From: Onchocerca volvulus
Taxonomy: Eukaryota > Nematoda > Chromadorea > Rhabditida > Onchocercidae
Direction: 5' to 3'
DNA: 64,000 nucleotides
Assembly: GCA_000499405.2 (NCBI GenBank)
Contig: HG738140.1
Coordinates: forward strand, 5,756,701 to 5,820,700
Shown: piece after piece, positions 38,901 through 50,650 of the stretch
How the letters are laid out: the number at the start of each line of letters is the position of its first letter
How positions within the stretch are numbered: position 1 is the stretch's first letter
Translations under genes and position numbers: made by a program
The notes under the pieces: generated by a model
The model's database searches: none
What the model saw: only the letters and a program-made list of their open reading frames with translations
What the model was told of the DNA's origin: nothing

Positions 38901-41900
38901 AGTAGTTCAAATGAGAGAAAAGAAATTTGATGGAAATAAAATTTGGCAATAAATTGCGAATTATCTTACCGTATCTTTGATACGATGTAACGGCCAATCA
39001 TCTAATATTTCCGGATTCTCTTTTGTTGAAATAAATTTACGACCATCAATATATAAATCAACCTGAATATAACGTAGCAAATAAGAAAAGCAAAGAAATA
39101 ATATCCTTAAAATAAAAGGTCGTAAAGTTTAATTGAGGAGAAATCATAACTTTTCTTTCAGTATCCGTTTGGAACTATTTTACAAAGAAAAATTTTAAAT
39201 GCAAAATTATTTCAATTTTCCAATTCTCTTTCGCAGCTTTTTCAAAAATTACATCTAAATGATTGTCGGATAAATAAATTGCTCATTAAAAATTTGAGTA
39301 ATTAAAAATATATTTACCATATCAACGGATTCAAACAGGATGGAATATGAATGCCATTGATCATCACAAACTTCCGGAAGGCTCCATCGCCATTCCGCAG
39401 CCCGGAACGCAGCTTCCGCATTACTCTCTCGACGCATCAACATTTCCAATTTGCAATGACGCGTATGAATCGCAAAATGATGACGATTCATGTCTAAAAT
39501 TAATTTCTTGATATATTGATGATATCATAATTGATAATTCTAACCGTTCCTTGCATTTTGCTTTATTAATAAATTTTCACAATTATGCCATTTTTTTGAA
39601 AATTCATTATTTTTTTTTCAAATTCTTTCTATTAATATTTACAAATTTCTAAGTTAATGCTGTACCGCTATTATTACTCAAGCTTTTCTACATCTATTTC
39701 ATCTTATTTACTTGACAAAATGTAATCTTATTTACTAAGCAAATTTTATTTACACAACAAAAATATTCGCGAAAATATAAACAAAAATCTCACTCGTATA
39801 ATCACTTTCACATAGAATTGTTTGCTTAAGAGCTTGTTCCTCTTTACTGCCACGAGCATGTTTCATTGAAAAGGTCAACGTAAACTTCAGCGGAATGACC
39901 CCGTCCACTTTTTCCTCCGGTACAATTACTGAAGTTGATTTTCCATCAAAGGCATATTTATCGGTTATCACATCGTTATCAGTTGCACTATCATCGGTTG
40001 CTGCTAATAGCGTAATTGTTGTTTTGTCCATTCCACATCTGCAAAATTCCACGAATCAAATTTCAATAATTTTTTGCAGTAAATCGAAATAATTCAACTT
40101 GGATAATCGGATAAGAGAAGAAATAATCTTGTCACAAGAATTGAAATTATCACAAGATCTTATCACAAGAATTCATTGAAAGTCGTTATCAATAGACAGT
40201 TGTTTTTCTCTCTTCAATCCAGAAATTCACTTACTTATTCCGAAATACTTCCGGAACAAAATAATCACGATCACATCCATTTGTCAGATGATCAGTTTGT
40301 AATGTTAGAGTACTTTTCACACTTTCCACGTTACATGATTGTGTTTCTGCACAAGTGACAATATGTGCCCTCGGCGCAATCCGGACACTTCCGAATCCCG
40401 AAATGTAAGTTACTCGATCCGGAATATCCTGGATACCATCGACACAAGCTTCATGAACATTGATAGTGACAAGAGCTGATTTGGACTGACGCATACCGCA
40501 ATCGTGTGCGACAACTGTCAAAATGTACGACTTGGCTTGCGTATAGTTCAAAGGTCGCGTATTTCGCAGAACACCCTGGTAAAAAATTAAAAATATTATC
40601 CGGAAAATATTGATTTCATTTATTATTATTTAAAATTGCTTCACTTCACTCATACAAAAATTTCAACTTAAATTCATGGATTCATCGATTTGATATTTCA
40701 TCGGGTCATTTCCTGACCCTAGTGATGAGATAATTTTTAAATAGCATGAAAGTGTAAATTTTCCCGAAAATTGTACAACAACTGATAGGGAATATTGCCT
40801 ACTGTCCATTTTTTGGCCAATTCTAGATCAACAAATGATTGGAAATGAAGATTTTAAACAAATGAGCCAAGCAAAAACCTGATCATCGATAGCAAAAGGG
40901 AATCCATCAAGTGCATTTGTGATTTGATATTTGCATATCTGTCCATACGGATGACCACAATCCTTATCAGTTGCTTGCAGTCGAGCTAATTCGTTGTAAA
41001 TTTTCCCTGAAATTCAATTATACAAGGCTTAATTATCTTAGTATTTCGTGCTTGTCAATATAATTTAACTTACGAAATTCATTTGAAAAATTGATAATAC
41101 GAATTGGCTAATTATTTATGAAGCCAATTTCATTTCAGGAATAATTTACGGTAACACGCATTTAACCTTACCTTCGTTGATGTTAAACGTGTACCACGGA
41201 CGTAAGAATACTGGCGCATGATCATTGGTATCCTTCACGGAAATTCGTAATCGTACGCTGAAATGAAATTTTTTTTTTACCGCTGAATTTGATATTTTTG
41301 AAATAATTATAATTTTTACTAACTTTTCACAACAATCTGTTGAATTACTTTACTAAGAAATGAGCCAAAAGTAAGTATGCTGTGAAAAATTGAGCCAAAA
41401 GATTAGATTAAGCCAAAAGATCAGATATTGATTGGATGGATTTTGTCTCTTATAAAAGACCTTATCTAAAGTTAAATTCTAATTGCCATTTCGTAGTTTG
41501 TTTATTAATTCAAAACTTATTTGTGTAATTAAATTTGAATAAACCAATCCCCAAATGCAAACAACAAATTTAATAAAACTTGCTAGATTTAATAAAAATT
41601 CTTAATTGAGAAATTTGATAATAATAATGATTTTTTGTCCTTTCAATAAAAGTATCACTAACAAAATTTAAATAAATTTTCGAAAGAAAAAAATCTTGAT
41701 TGATGGAATTTTAATGAATTCATTTTTAATAAAGCAATGAGAGAATTCATATAAATACAGGAAATTTTGAAATATATTCCCTTTTTTTTTCTTCTTTAAA
41801 TTACGTCACCTTCAGGAATTATGATTTTTAAAATTAAGATTTTTTGTGATTTTTTGAAATTATTTTTCATAAAATTGTGACTTTTTGAATTGTGATTTTT

Positions 41901-44512
41901 TTTTTTAACTTCCTTGCATCGTTTAATTATAATTTTAAAACCAGAAAAATTCATTAGTTAAGTTATCGTTTTTATTTTTCGTTTAAAAATTCATTTAAAT
42001 TTTTGTTGCTGACACTTTTGCTGAAAGGATAAAAATCCCTTTAAAATTTCTAAAGTGAATTATCTCAGCAACTTCGAGTGTGTTCTATTTTCTTAAATCT
42101 TAAATACTTTATTTATTCTAAACCAGAAATTCAGTTTTTTTTTTTTTAATTTAAGAAAAAAAAACTAAATAAATTAAAAATTTTAGTTTAAGGAATAAAA
42201 AAACCAACAAATGAATTGGCTTTTTCACATGAATTTTGCTGAAAAAAAATTTCATTAAATTTAGTTTTTTTTTTTTTTTTTTTTTATTCTCAGCATTTTT
42301 TCCAGAATTTTTTTTATTTGATATAGAAATGAAAAGTAATCAGTATTATTTTATTAATCATGACATTAAAATTTACGACAAGAAATGTTGCTAAAATCAA
42401 AATTAATCGATTGTTATTACTTCAATATTATTTCATAATTTTTTGATTCTTAAACTTTATTGATAAAAAATGGTAAAAATTCCATCATAGCTAATTCTTC
42501 CACAGTAAGATCAGACAAGTAAAAATATACTTTTCCGATCGAGCATCATCATCACAACGAATCGCTACAACATTAAGCAGATACTGTGGATCGCTACAAT
42601 CTAAATGTACACCATCTTTGATTCGTACAGTACCCGAACCATCCGTTTCATCGTTTATTTCAATCGTAAATGGTATATTTTCGAAATCTTCACTTGAAAG
42701 TTCATATCGGCATACCGGACCTTAAATTGAATACTCCAAATTAATTCAAATTTCGTTCAATTCGAATAAATTACCATATTAAAATTGAATAATATTTAGT
42801 TTTTAAATGATGGCCTAGAAGAAAATTGAAATTCATTTCAGCAAGTTATTTTTTTTTTTCCGAATCATTCCGATTAATTCGTGAAAACTTGTTTAACAGT
42901 TGTAAGTGAGAAATTGTTGAAGTAAAAGACAATGCATTCTTGAAAGATTTCCTCAAATATTAATCGGATAAATTAATACTTAATCTTAATTGATAAGGGC
43001 ATACTAAAATTAATGATAGAAAGTTTAGTTTATTCGAGGAATTGATATTCCATTTTTGATCTATAGCTGCATCATCAAAATGCATTTTGATAGAATTTGA
43101 AGTGGAAAATTTCGATTTAAAACTCGAGAATTTAATTTGAAATTCTTTCATACTACAAAATTTCCAGAAAAAAAAGGCTAAAAAACTATTAAAAAAGTTC
43201 ATTTTTTATTTCAATCAATAACAATTAGCTAACCAGTTCCGTGAATAATGTTTAATTTGGGATTAACATCGACTATAGTACCATCCTCTCGAATGGTACC
43301 AACCAGTTCGTCTGCACCACCAAGATCGATTATTGGAACTGAAATAAATGTTCTTTTTTTTTTGAAATTTATATGGAAAAAATTTGCTTTAATTAATTAA
43401 TCTTGAAAAAAAATCTAATAGTTTAATTCTGAACTATTTTAAATTCCAACTTTATCATCCTGTCCAAGTTTTTTTTTTTGTGTGTGTGTATTGCTTCATT
43501 ATCCTTGAAGAGTACAATTTAATAATTCAACTTTATTTTCTAAAACATGTTTACATTTTAGTTACATTTGTTTCTTCATTTTTTTTTTTCAATAATTTGA
43601 AAGTTTTCTGAAATAATTGCACATTTCTAAAGATCTCATTCAGATCTAGCAAAATATGAAAAAAAAAAAAAAAAATTTAATTTTCGGAGAAAATGGCTCG
43701 CTTCAATTTTATTGTCAAGAACAAAAAAATAAAAATGTCGTCATTGAAAATAAACTTCCCTTTTCAAATAAAAAAATTTGATGATTTTTTCTCAATGAAA
43801 GATTATTTTACTTACTTGAAGAAACTCTTTTTTTTTTTTTTTTTTTTTTTTTTGATATTATCTAATCCATGAACTTAGAATTGTGCTGAGATCATTGTAA
43901 TTTGTGTTTTTTAAAATTTTTGTAAAAATTTAAACTAAATGAAATAAATTTCACGATTTGACATTAATTTGTAAGAAATTCTTCCATCATTACATTTCTT
44001 TCCAGACAAACTTAATCTTAAAGTACATTTTCATAAATAATTATGTTTTTTGGTTTTAAAATTAATTGCGCCAATAAGTGAGAATTAAGACAAATATTTG
44101 TAATTTTTAATGGAATTAAATTTAAAACAATTGTGTGATAAGTGCAAATCGTGGATGTTGAAATTAATTTAAAAGAAAATAATTTTCTCCTTTTTTTTTT
44201 TTCTTTTTACATATCTTCCTATTTCATGAATCAAAAAAACCTGAAGATGAATTGTTTCGATATGATACTCTTTTCTATGATAAACTTGGAATTTTTTTTT
44301 TTTTTCAAAAATTCGAATATTCAAATATTTGAATATAGAAGGATTTAAAATGATGAAAATGAATTTCATTGAATTTTATTTTAGATAAATTGAAATGACA
44401 AGTAAGTTTACTCACCACGATGTCGATGAGATGACGTAGCAGAAACAGCGATTGTCCCGAGCAAAATATGAAATACCAATCGTGGAAAAGAGTGAAAATT
44501 TTTTGATGACAT
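32957..44512 (-). CDS. casy-1: Calsyntenin (cadherin-LNS type I membrane protein)
   Basis: Nineteen exons encode 963 residues, typical for calsyntenins: 44512-44416, 43338-43234, 42720-42531, 41257-41172, 41006-40879, 40575-40235, 40038-39794, 39493-39318, 39062-38970, 38832-38644, 38476-38306, 38141-37976, 36621-36461, 36149-35994, 34748-34541, 34151-34027, 33948-33830, 33424-33360, 33027-32957. Calsyntenins are neuronal proteins that bind kinesin light chain; C. elegans CASY-1 acts in learning and synaptic transport. A signal peptide (residues 1 to about 27) precedes two cadherin repeats (Ca-binding VKDTNDHAPVF near 140-150), the LNS domain (ETILCxSD-like segment, MNRHHFAIH, EWRWSLPEVCDDQWH, GACWHGR), and a membrane helix at about 839-862 followed by KRRRHRR. 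The cytoplasmic tail keeps both kinesin-binding W-acidic motifs, MEWDDS (W885) and LEWDDT (W949). All intron phases close. Confidence 0.96.
33698..33805. repeat. 54-bp tandem duplication in calsyntenin intron 17
   Basis: Two copies start at 33698 and 33752. Each contains the doubled word GGCCAAGTTGGCCAAGTTCT. The repeat ends about 25 bases before exon 17, close to its donor side. Confidence 0.85.
35779..35901. repeat. 62-bp tandem duplication in calsyntenin intron 14
   Basis: Two copies start TGACGAAAATAATA at 35779 and 35841 and share ATTAAACTAATTAAAGTTTG at their ends, with few differences. The array lies about 90 bases 3' of exon 14 on the coding strand. Confidence 0.85.
37195..37320. repeat. 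AATA-rich simple-sequence tract
   Basis: A run of AAATAATAAATAATA words inside calsyntenin intron 12. Nearby, an ATATTACTAACAACTTTTGACAAAT word occurs at about 37557 and again at about 37817, marking a larger degenerate duplication. Confidence 0.6.
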
Positions 44513-44564
44513 TGTTGAAGAGGTCAGAAAATACTCCACCGGTGATGACCTTTGCCTTTTTGGC

Positions 44565-44566
44565 CT
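44565..44566 (-). promoter_or_regulatory. Candidate acceptor upstream of calsyntenin
   Basis: On the minus strand an AATTTTTAG acceptor lies 52 bases before the calsyntenin ATG. It may be a spliced-leader site or the end of an intron in the 5' untranslated region. Confidence 0.4.
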
Positions 44567-45736
44567 AAAAATTGTCGTATTTTATGGCAATGATAAGATT
44601 GCGAATTCACAAATGTAATATTTATTCGTTCATTTTGATTCAATCATTGTAATCCTGGCATTTTAGGCAAGATATTTGAAATGACGAATGATATTTCAAA
44701 GTTTATTTTCAGTTTATTTTTCACTTCTTTTTTTTCTTTTTTTTTTTAGAACATGCAAGAGAATTTCCTCCTTAATACCGAATATTTTACCTAATAAAGT
44801 TAAATTATTTGATCTTTTTTTTAAAAGATATCCAGAATTTGTATAATATCTGGGATTGTAAATTTTTTTTTTTTTTTTTCGAAAGAAATGATTTTTTTTA
44901 CACTATTTCAAACGAAATTTGCGTGATTTTTGTCTCAAAAAGTTTGCGAAAAGAAAAATCGTAAGGAATGCATAGATATAATTAACAAATTGTTTGATTA
45001 GTTGAAATTTAAACGATAATTTCTTGATTTGATTAGTTTTGTCTAAATTTTATCTCGAATTAGATGATTTGAAGAGAAGAAGGAAGCTTAGTTTTATTGG
45101 AAAAGGAAATGAATGCTTCAAGATTGCATGTGAATAAAATGCATGCAAAAGAAACTTTTTGCAAGAAACTGCAAGAAAACAAGAAAGTTTATTTTAACAA
45201 CTGAAGATTTTATTTTTAACTTTAAGGGTTTGTTTTTTTTTTTGATAAAAATATATTCAATGCCAAGAAGAAAAAAAGAAAAAATGGTGCTAAGAAATTT
45301 ATGGTTAAATGAAAATTTTCGATGAAATTTTGTTAAAAAAAAAAAAAAAAAAAAAGGAAAAATGGAAATTTTTGAACTTCAATCAAAAATATTTTTGAAG
45401 AGCTATTTTGAGCTTTTAAATGAATTTTAAAATTATATCTCAAAAGGCTCTAGAAAATGGCTTAAAAAAATGTCAAATAATTGCAAAAATATGCTGAAAA
45501 AAAAAAGGAAGAAAAGAAAAAAGACATAATTACTTTCAACAAGATCATTTTCATCATTTATCCACAAATTTTTTGACATAAAAATGTCAAATTTGAAAAT
45601 GAAATCAAAATTGTGATTTTAGGCGGAAAAATCGATATGCTCTTCTAGAACCATTGTAAATGGAATTTATTCATTAAAGATAATAAATAATTACAGAAAG
45701 ACAATAGTTTAGAATTCTTTGATGAGGAAATCTTTC

Positions 45737-46165
45737 AATTCTGTTTTTTCTACGGAAAATATAATAAGTTGTCATATTTATTTTATTCTTTTTCATTTTG
45801 TTTAATTTATTGAGCAAAATTATTCAAATCTATAATAACTATACAAATACAATTGGATAAGAAATCGCGGAAAGACGGGGGAAGAAGAAGAGATGTGGGA
45901 GATGGTAGGAAAAATGAAAGACAGAAGAAATTTCTCAATTCCGTTTTTTTTTTTTTTTTTTTTTTTTTTTCAACGGAAAATATGCAAAGTTTATCATGAT
46001 GTTTTTTATTTTTTTCTTTTCTTCTTAATATGAAACATGATAAATTGTTTAATTTATTAGTAAATTTATTTGTCAGTTTTATAAAATATATGAAGGCAAT
46101 TTGATAGGAAATCGCGGAGAAGCGGGGGAAACGGGGGAGAACGAAAGAAAGAAGGAGAAAAGCGA
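45737..46165. repeat. Degenerate duplication with GA-rich core
   Basis: Copy one (about 45737-45925) and copy two (about 45935-46165) each run from a CAATTC-TTTTTT tract and ACGGAAAATAT through TTGTTTAATTTATT to a GAAATCGCGGA-CGGGGGA GA-rich core. Copy two carries a T run of about 30. The cores are about 250 bases apart. Confidence 0.7.
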
Positions 46166-46392
46166 AGAATAAGGCAATTTTGCGATTGGTTTGACCAAGG
46201 TTGCTTCTACAGTCATTCCATGCTTCAAAACTTGTCTCATTCAGCAATTCTCTCCAAAGGTGCATCTTTTCATCTCTGCTACACCTGTCTGGGTGCAAAA
46301 GGGAAGAAGAAGATGCAATCAATTCGAAATGGCCGAAAAATCGATCATTTGACTCGTCCAACCTGAGCAAATTCATTCCTTCTTCTGCTCCG

Positions 46393-46648
46393 TTACACAT
46401 CATTTTGTTAAAAAAGGGAGCGAACCTTCAGAATCCGATCAGCACACACACGTATGCACAAAATTAGAATACATATCAAATTGCACGTATTTTAATTGTA
46501 TGTGATCGGTTTTTAAAGTTGTACTCATCGTTTTGTTGAAAAAGGGAGCGAACCTTCAGAATCCGATTATACATGTACATACACAATTAGAATGCATGTA
46601 TTCCAATTGTGTGTGATCGGATTCTGAAGTCACACATTCCTCATGAAA
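46393..46648. repeat. 128-bp tandem duplication containing inverted repeats
   Basis: Two copies share AAAGGGAGCGAACCTTCAGA and ATCCGAT, with CGAACC at 46421 and 46549. In the second copy CTTCAGAATCCGAT (46554-46567) is an exact 14-base inverted repeat of 46616-46629. Between them ACACAATT-GAAT and ATTC-AATTGTGT form a second, inner stem. The first copy keeps a decayed version. Confidence 0.85.
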
Positions 46649-46852
46649 TGAATAATTAAAGTGAAAAAAAGGAGCAAAAGTGCGGAAAATTGAATAAGAT
46701 TCTTTTATAAAAGATTGAATGATAGTAAACAAAAGTTACGGCATGATGTAATAAGCATGAAAATATATATGTATTCAATTTTTTTTCAGTATTGAATTTC
46801 TAATACTGTTGAGATTCATAATATCTATGACAATACTAAGTGATATTTTTAT

Positions 46853-47525
46853 TGGCAAAGAGTTCTTATCATCATATCTGATCATATCTGATTCTAATAG
46901 CTTATCAGTCAATGCAAACTATCACTGATGGCTTTTTTGAATAGTGATCAATGGCTACTTTTAATCAAAGTGATCAAGTAGTAGTAACAATTTGACGAGA
47001 GTTCTTATCAATATGCTAATCATATCTGATTCTAACAGCTTATCATTCAATTCTGTTATTGATAGCTATTTTTAATCAAAGTGATCAAGTAGTAGTAATA
47101 ATCTGACGATTTTGTTTCGATACTTATCATCTTCAGAAAGGATCATCAATGGGTATTTTAAATTAGAATAATCAAGTAGTAGTAAAAATTTATCGATAGC
47201 TTCCATCACTATGCTAATCATATGATTCTAGTAGCTTATCAATCAACGCAATTGTCATTAATGGCTATTATTAATCAAAATGATCAAGTTGTAATTAAAA
47301 TTTATCGATTTTGTTCCGATCATCCATCTCCTTCACAAAAGATCAGCAATAGCAATTTTTAATCAGATTGATCAAGTAGTAGGAATAAACTTTATCGATT
47401 TTATTCTGATACTTAATAATCTTTAAAAAGTAAAAAAAAACTGCCATCAATGATATTTTGAATCAGATTGATCAAGTAGTAATAATAATTTATTGATTTT
47501 GTTCTGATAACTTATCTCCTTCAGA
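46853..47525. repeat. Satellite-like array, about 90-112 bp units
   Basis: A TGATCAAGTAGTAGTAA word recurs near 46972, 47083, 47170, 47282, 47370 and 47470. Between copies lie related blocks (AATGGCTATTTTTAATCA, TTATCGATTTTGTTCCGAT, AGCTTATCAATCAA). Spacing alternates between about 111 and 88 bases before ending near 100, which suggests a two-part higher-order unit. Confidence 0.75.
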
Positions 47526-49324
47526 AAAAAAAAAAAGTAATAACGTGTGATTTATTAAACAAACAAATTTGAATGAAGATGAAAATTTAAGTAATATTTT
47601 ATTGATTTAAAAAAAAAAAAGATTGAAAGAGTGATGTAAATCATGGACGGATTATCAATCGTTATCGTTATCGTTCCTATCTGCTCCTAGCACACTAATG
47701 CTTTCATCAATCCAATCATCCATCGAATTTCATTCATTCTTTTAAATTGCTATTGAAATGGAATAAAAAAAAAATGGAAAAAACGTTTTTTCCATTTTTC
47801 AAACATCTAAATTCTATTCCTCCCTTTCTCACTCATTTATGAATTATAACTATTTTTTAATTACTTACTTTCTCAGCAAGAATTTTAATTCCTTTCAATT
47901 TTTACTTTCTAACTGAATGTTAGATGAAGCAAAAAAAAGGAAAATAATTTTTATAATTAATTTCATTCACTCACTCACTCTCTCTCCCTCTCTCTCTTTT
48001 TCCATTTCAATTCATAGCATTCGATACGCTTATTTTGAAGCTAACAAAAAAGAAAATTATAATTTTTGGATTAAAAAAAAAAAAGAAAAATAGATGATTA
48101 GATGAATTAATGACAAGAACAATTGAGACGATATGCAATAATTTAGCTCTTTATTTAATATTAATTAAGAATTTGTTCAAATTGAAGAAAATTAAAATTC
48201 ATGAAAAAGTTGCAAAAAGAAATCGCAAAAAGTTCGCAGTTTTGTTCGCCTAAAACGACTAGCTAAAGTGGAATGAGCAATTTTTTTATTTCGATGGAAA
48301 TGAAGAATTATTTTTAGGCAAGCTTATTAGAGGAAGAAAAAAAAAAGAATAATAAAAGATGAATAAAATAAGAGACAATTTGGGAATATTGCAAATTGAA
48401 CTGGATTATTGCAACATTTGCAAAAATTAAATGAAAATTTGAGCCAAGAGCCAAGCTAAAGAGCCAGAGCTAATATGAGAAACTTTTGTTGAATTTTGCA
48501 CAAATCTAGACTATTCTGAATGTTTTTAATATGAGACATTTTTTTCTTTCCTTTTTAGTCAAATCGGCTTACACAAATACAGGTTAGCATTTAATTTCAA
48601 AACAAAATAACTTTTGTGACGCAGAAAGTCTAATCATGTTAGCCTAAACTTCCTTGAATAGCCTATTTGACCTTAAGAAGGTCTAATCCAATTAATTTAG
48701 ACTAGCTTGCTTAGCTCATTTGACCTCTGACATACTTGATATCAAATATATTTTTTGTTTCTATTCTTACTTTTTCGTCAATTTCATTTCTAAATAAATT
48801 TTCGAATTCAATTAATATTATCAGATATAATTAATTCAGTAATTGGCTAATTTCAAAACGCAATTCGCCAAAACAATACAGAAAATCGTTAAACGTTCCT
48901 CGAGACATTTAAGATAAAATTTTTTGATATCTTTTAAAATTTCTTAAAAAATTTCGAGTTAAAAAATCTATAAGATATCAAAATTATTGATTGATATTGC
49001 GTAAATTAGGTGAAATAAGTGATGAGAATTAACAATAATATTGATTAGGAAGAAGAAATTAAAGACATTAAATTAATTAACTAACTCAAATATTTTGAAT
49101 ATTGACTAATTAACTAATTAACTTTTTTTTTTTTATTTTAAATATTCATTTATCGAAAGCCTGAGCAATGCTAAGGGAATCATTTTGCATACCTACTCAA
49201 CTTGTCATGTACAAAGTTAAATTTGCAAAAGAATCTTGATAAGGAACAATGTGAAGAAATAAATACAAAAAATTTAAAAAAAAAACTTCAAAAAACAAAA
49301 AAATTGTGACTAGTAAGGAATTCT

Positions 49325-49354
49325 AACATGCACAGCATGCATGCTGTGCATGTT
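49325..49354. repeat. 30-bp perfect palindrome
   Basis: AACATGCACAGCATG is followed directly by its exact reverse complement, with no spacer. The centre is GCATGCATGC. Confidence 0.95.
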
Positions 49355-50117
49355 TATGTCACAAGTGCGTCTTTAGTTTTTATCGAAGGAGAAGGGAAGA
49401 GAAGAGGATGCAACAACAAGAAACCATTTGACATCTGATGTTCGAGCGTTAGATTATTTGGAGAAGTATATTAGGAACATGTATGCTTGTCTAGCTAGGC
49501 CAGCTGGCCAAGCTGTTAGGATTGAGGAAAAAGCTTATGAGATGTGAATTTAGGGGCAGAGACAGAATTTGTCAAAGGGTTTTAAGTCTCTTGTCGTAGA
49601 AGTTAAGAATGGCTTTCATTGCTTTGGATCAAATTCAAAAACTAATGCTATTAGAAGTCAGAAGTCGGAAGTATTAGCCTAGGGCCTAGGGCCTCATATA
49701 TGTGCAAGAATTCCATAGCAAAGCAGTTTGAGGCTTGCGGCCATTTCTTTCTCTATCTATCCATCCATCCTGGAAGAAAAATCAATGCATTGGTCCACCA
49801 CACAGCCATTTCATTTCATGACACTTCACAACTAACTCATCTTCGAAGATTACGGTAGTGCAGTGTAATATTGAGACAGAGAAAGCAGCCTAGGCTCGAG
49901 TCGAGATACAGGTGCCCTGCTAGCCGATATTACAAGTGGGAAGTGATAAGCGAATGAATGAAGCATTTGTTCGGTAGAAAAAATAATTGGCCTGCTCGAA
50001 GAAGCAGCAGAAATAGTGTGTAATTTAAGGAAATTCATAGAATGAAAGTGCTTTCAAGAATGGGTATCTTTTACATCGTTTAAAAGGTTTGAAATTGATG
50101 GTGGAAACGAGAGAAAA

Positions 50118-50241
50118 AGATGCAAAAGGGAATTACTAGCCATATACTAATAAGTTAGCCTAGGCCTGGACTATAGCAGATGCAAAGGGAACTATTAGCC
50201 ACATATAGGTTGTTGGCTGTTGTTGGCCTAGGTCTTATAGC
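50118..50241. repeat. Imperfect 60-bp tandem duplication
   Basis: A segment from GATGCAAAAGGGAATTACTAGCC to GCCTAGGCCTGGACTATAGCA is followed by a similar one from GATGCAAAGGGAACTATTAGCC to GGCCTAGGTCTTATAGCA. Confidence 0.7.
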
Positions 50242-50569
50242 AAAAAAAAAAAAAAACAAGAATATAAGGCCAATCTTGACAGGCTGAATAACTGAAGCGA
50301 TAATATGAAAAATTTAGAGCCAAGAGGAAAGTAATAGGCTCCGAAAATGAGAATGAAAAATATTCACAAGCCTAGCAATTTTAGACCATGAAATGAAGCA
50401 ATGCTAACAAAACGGAAAAGTGCGAGTATAGGGAAAGGCCAAAGAAAAAAAAAATTTTTTTTTAGATGAAAAATTATAAATTTTGAACAAGATTTTCATT
50501 CAAATATATTTGTTATAAACTTTTTAACCTTTGTCATTAATTTTAGTATCAAATTATTATTCTCAAATA

Positions 50570-50650
50570 ATTAGCAATTATCATTAATTATCAATTATCA
50601 ATTATCATTAATTATCAATTAGCAATTATAAATTATCATTAAAATTATCA
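50570..50650. repeat. ATTAATTATCA simple-sequence repeat
   Basis: A run of 5-10 base words TTATC, ATTAATTATC and AATTATCA. Similar TTATCA-rich DNA continues at 50930-51110, where a GCAGAATT-TTTATCAG word appears three times. Confidence 0.7.

Noticed and set aside
42960..43202. Minus-strand 80-codon frame inside calsyntenin
   Set aside because: It lies in intron 2 between exons whose phases join perfectly without it.
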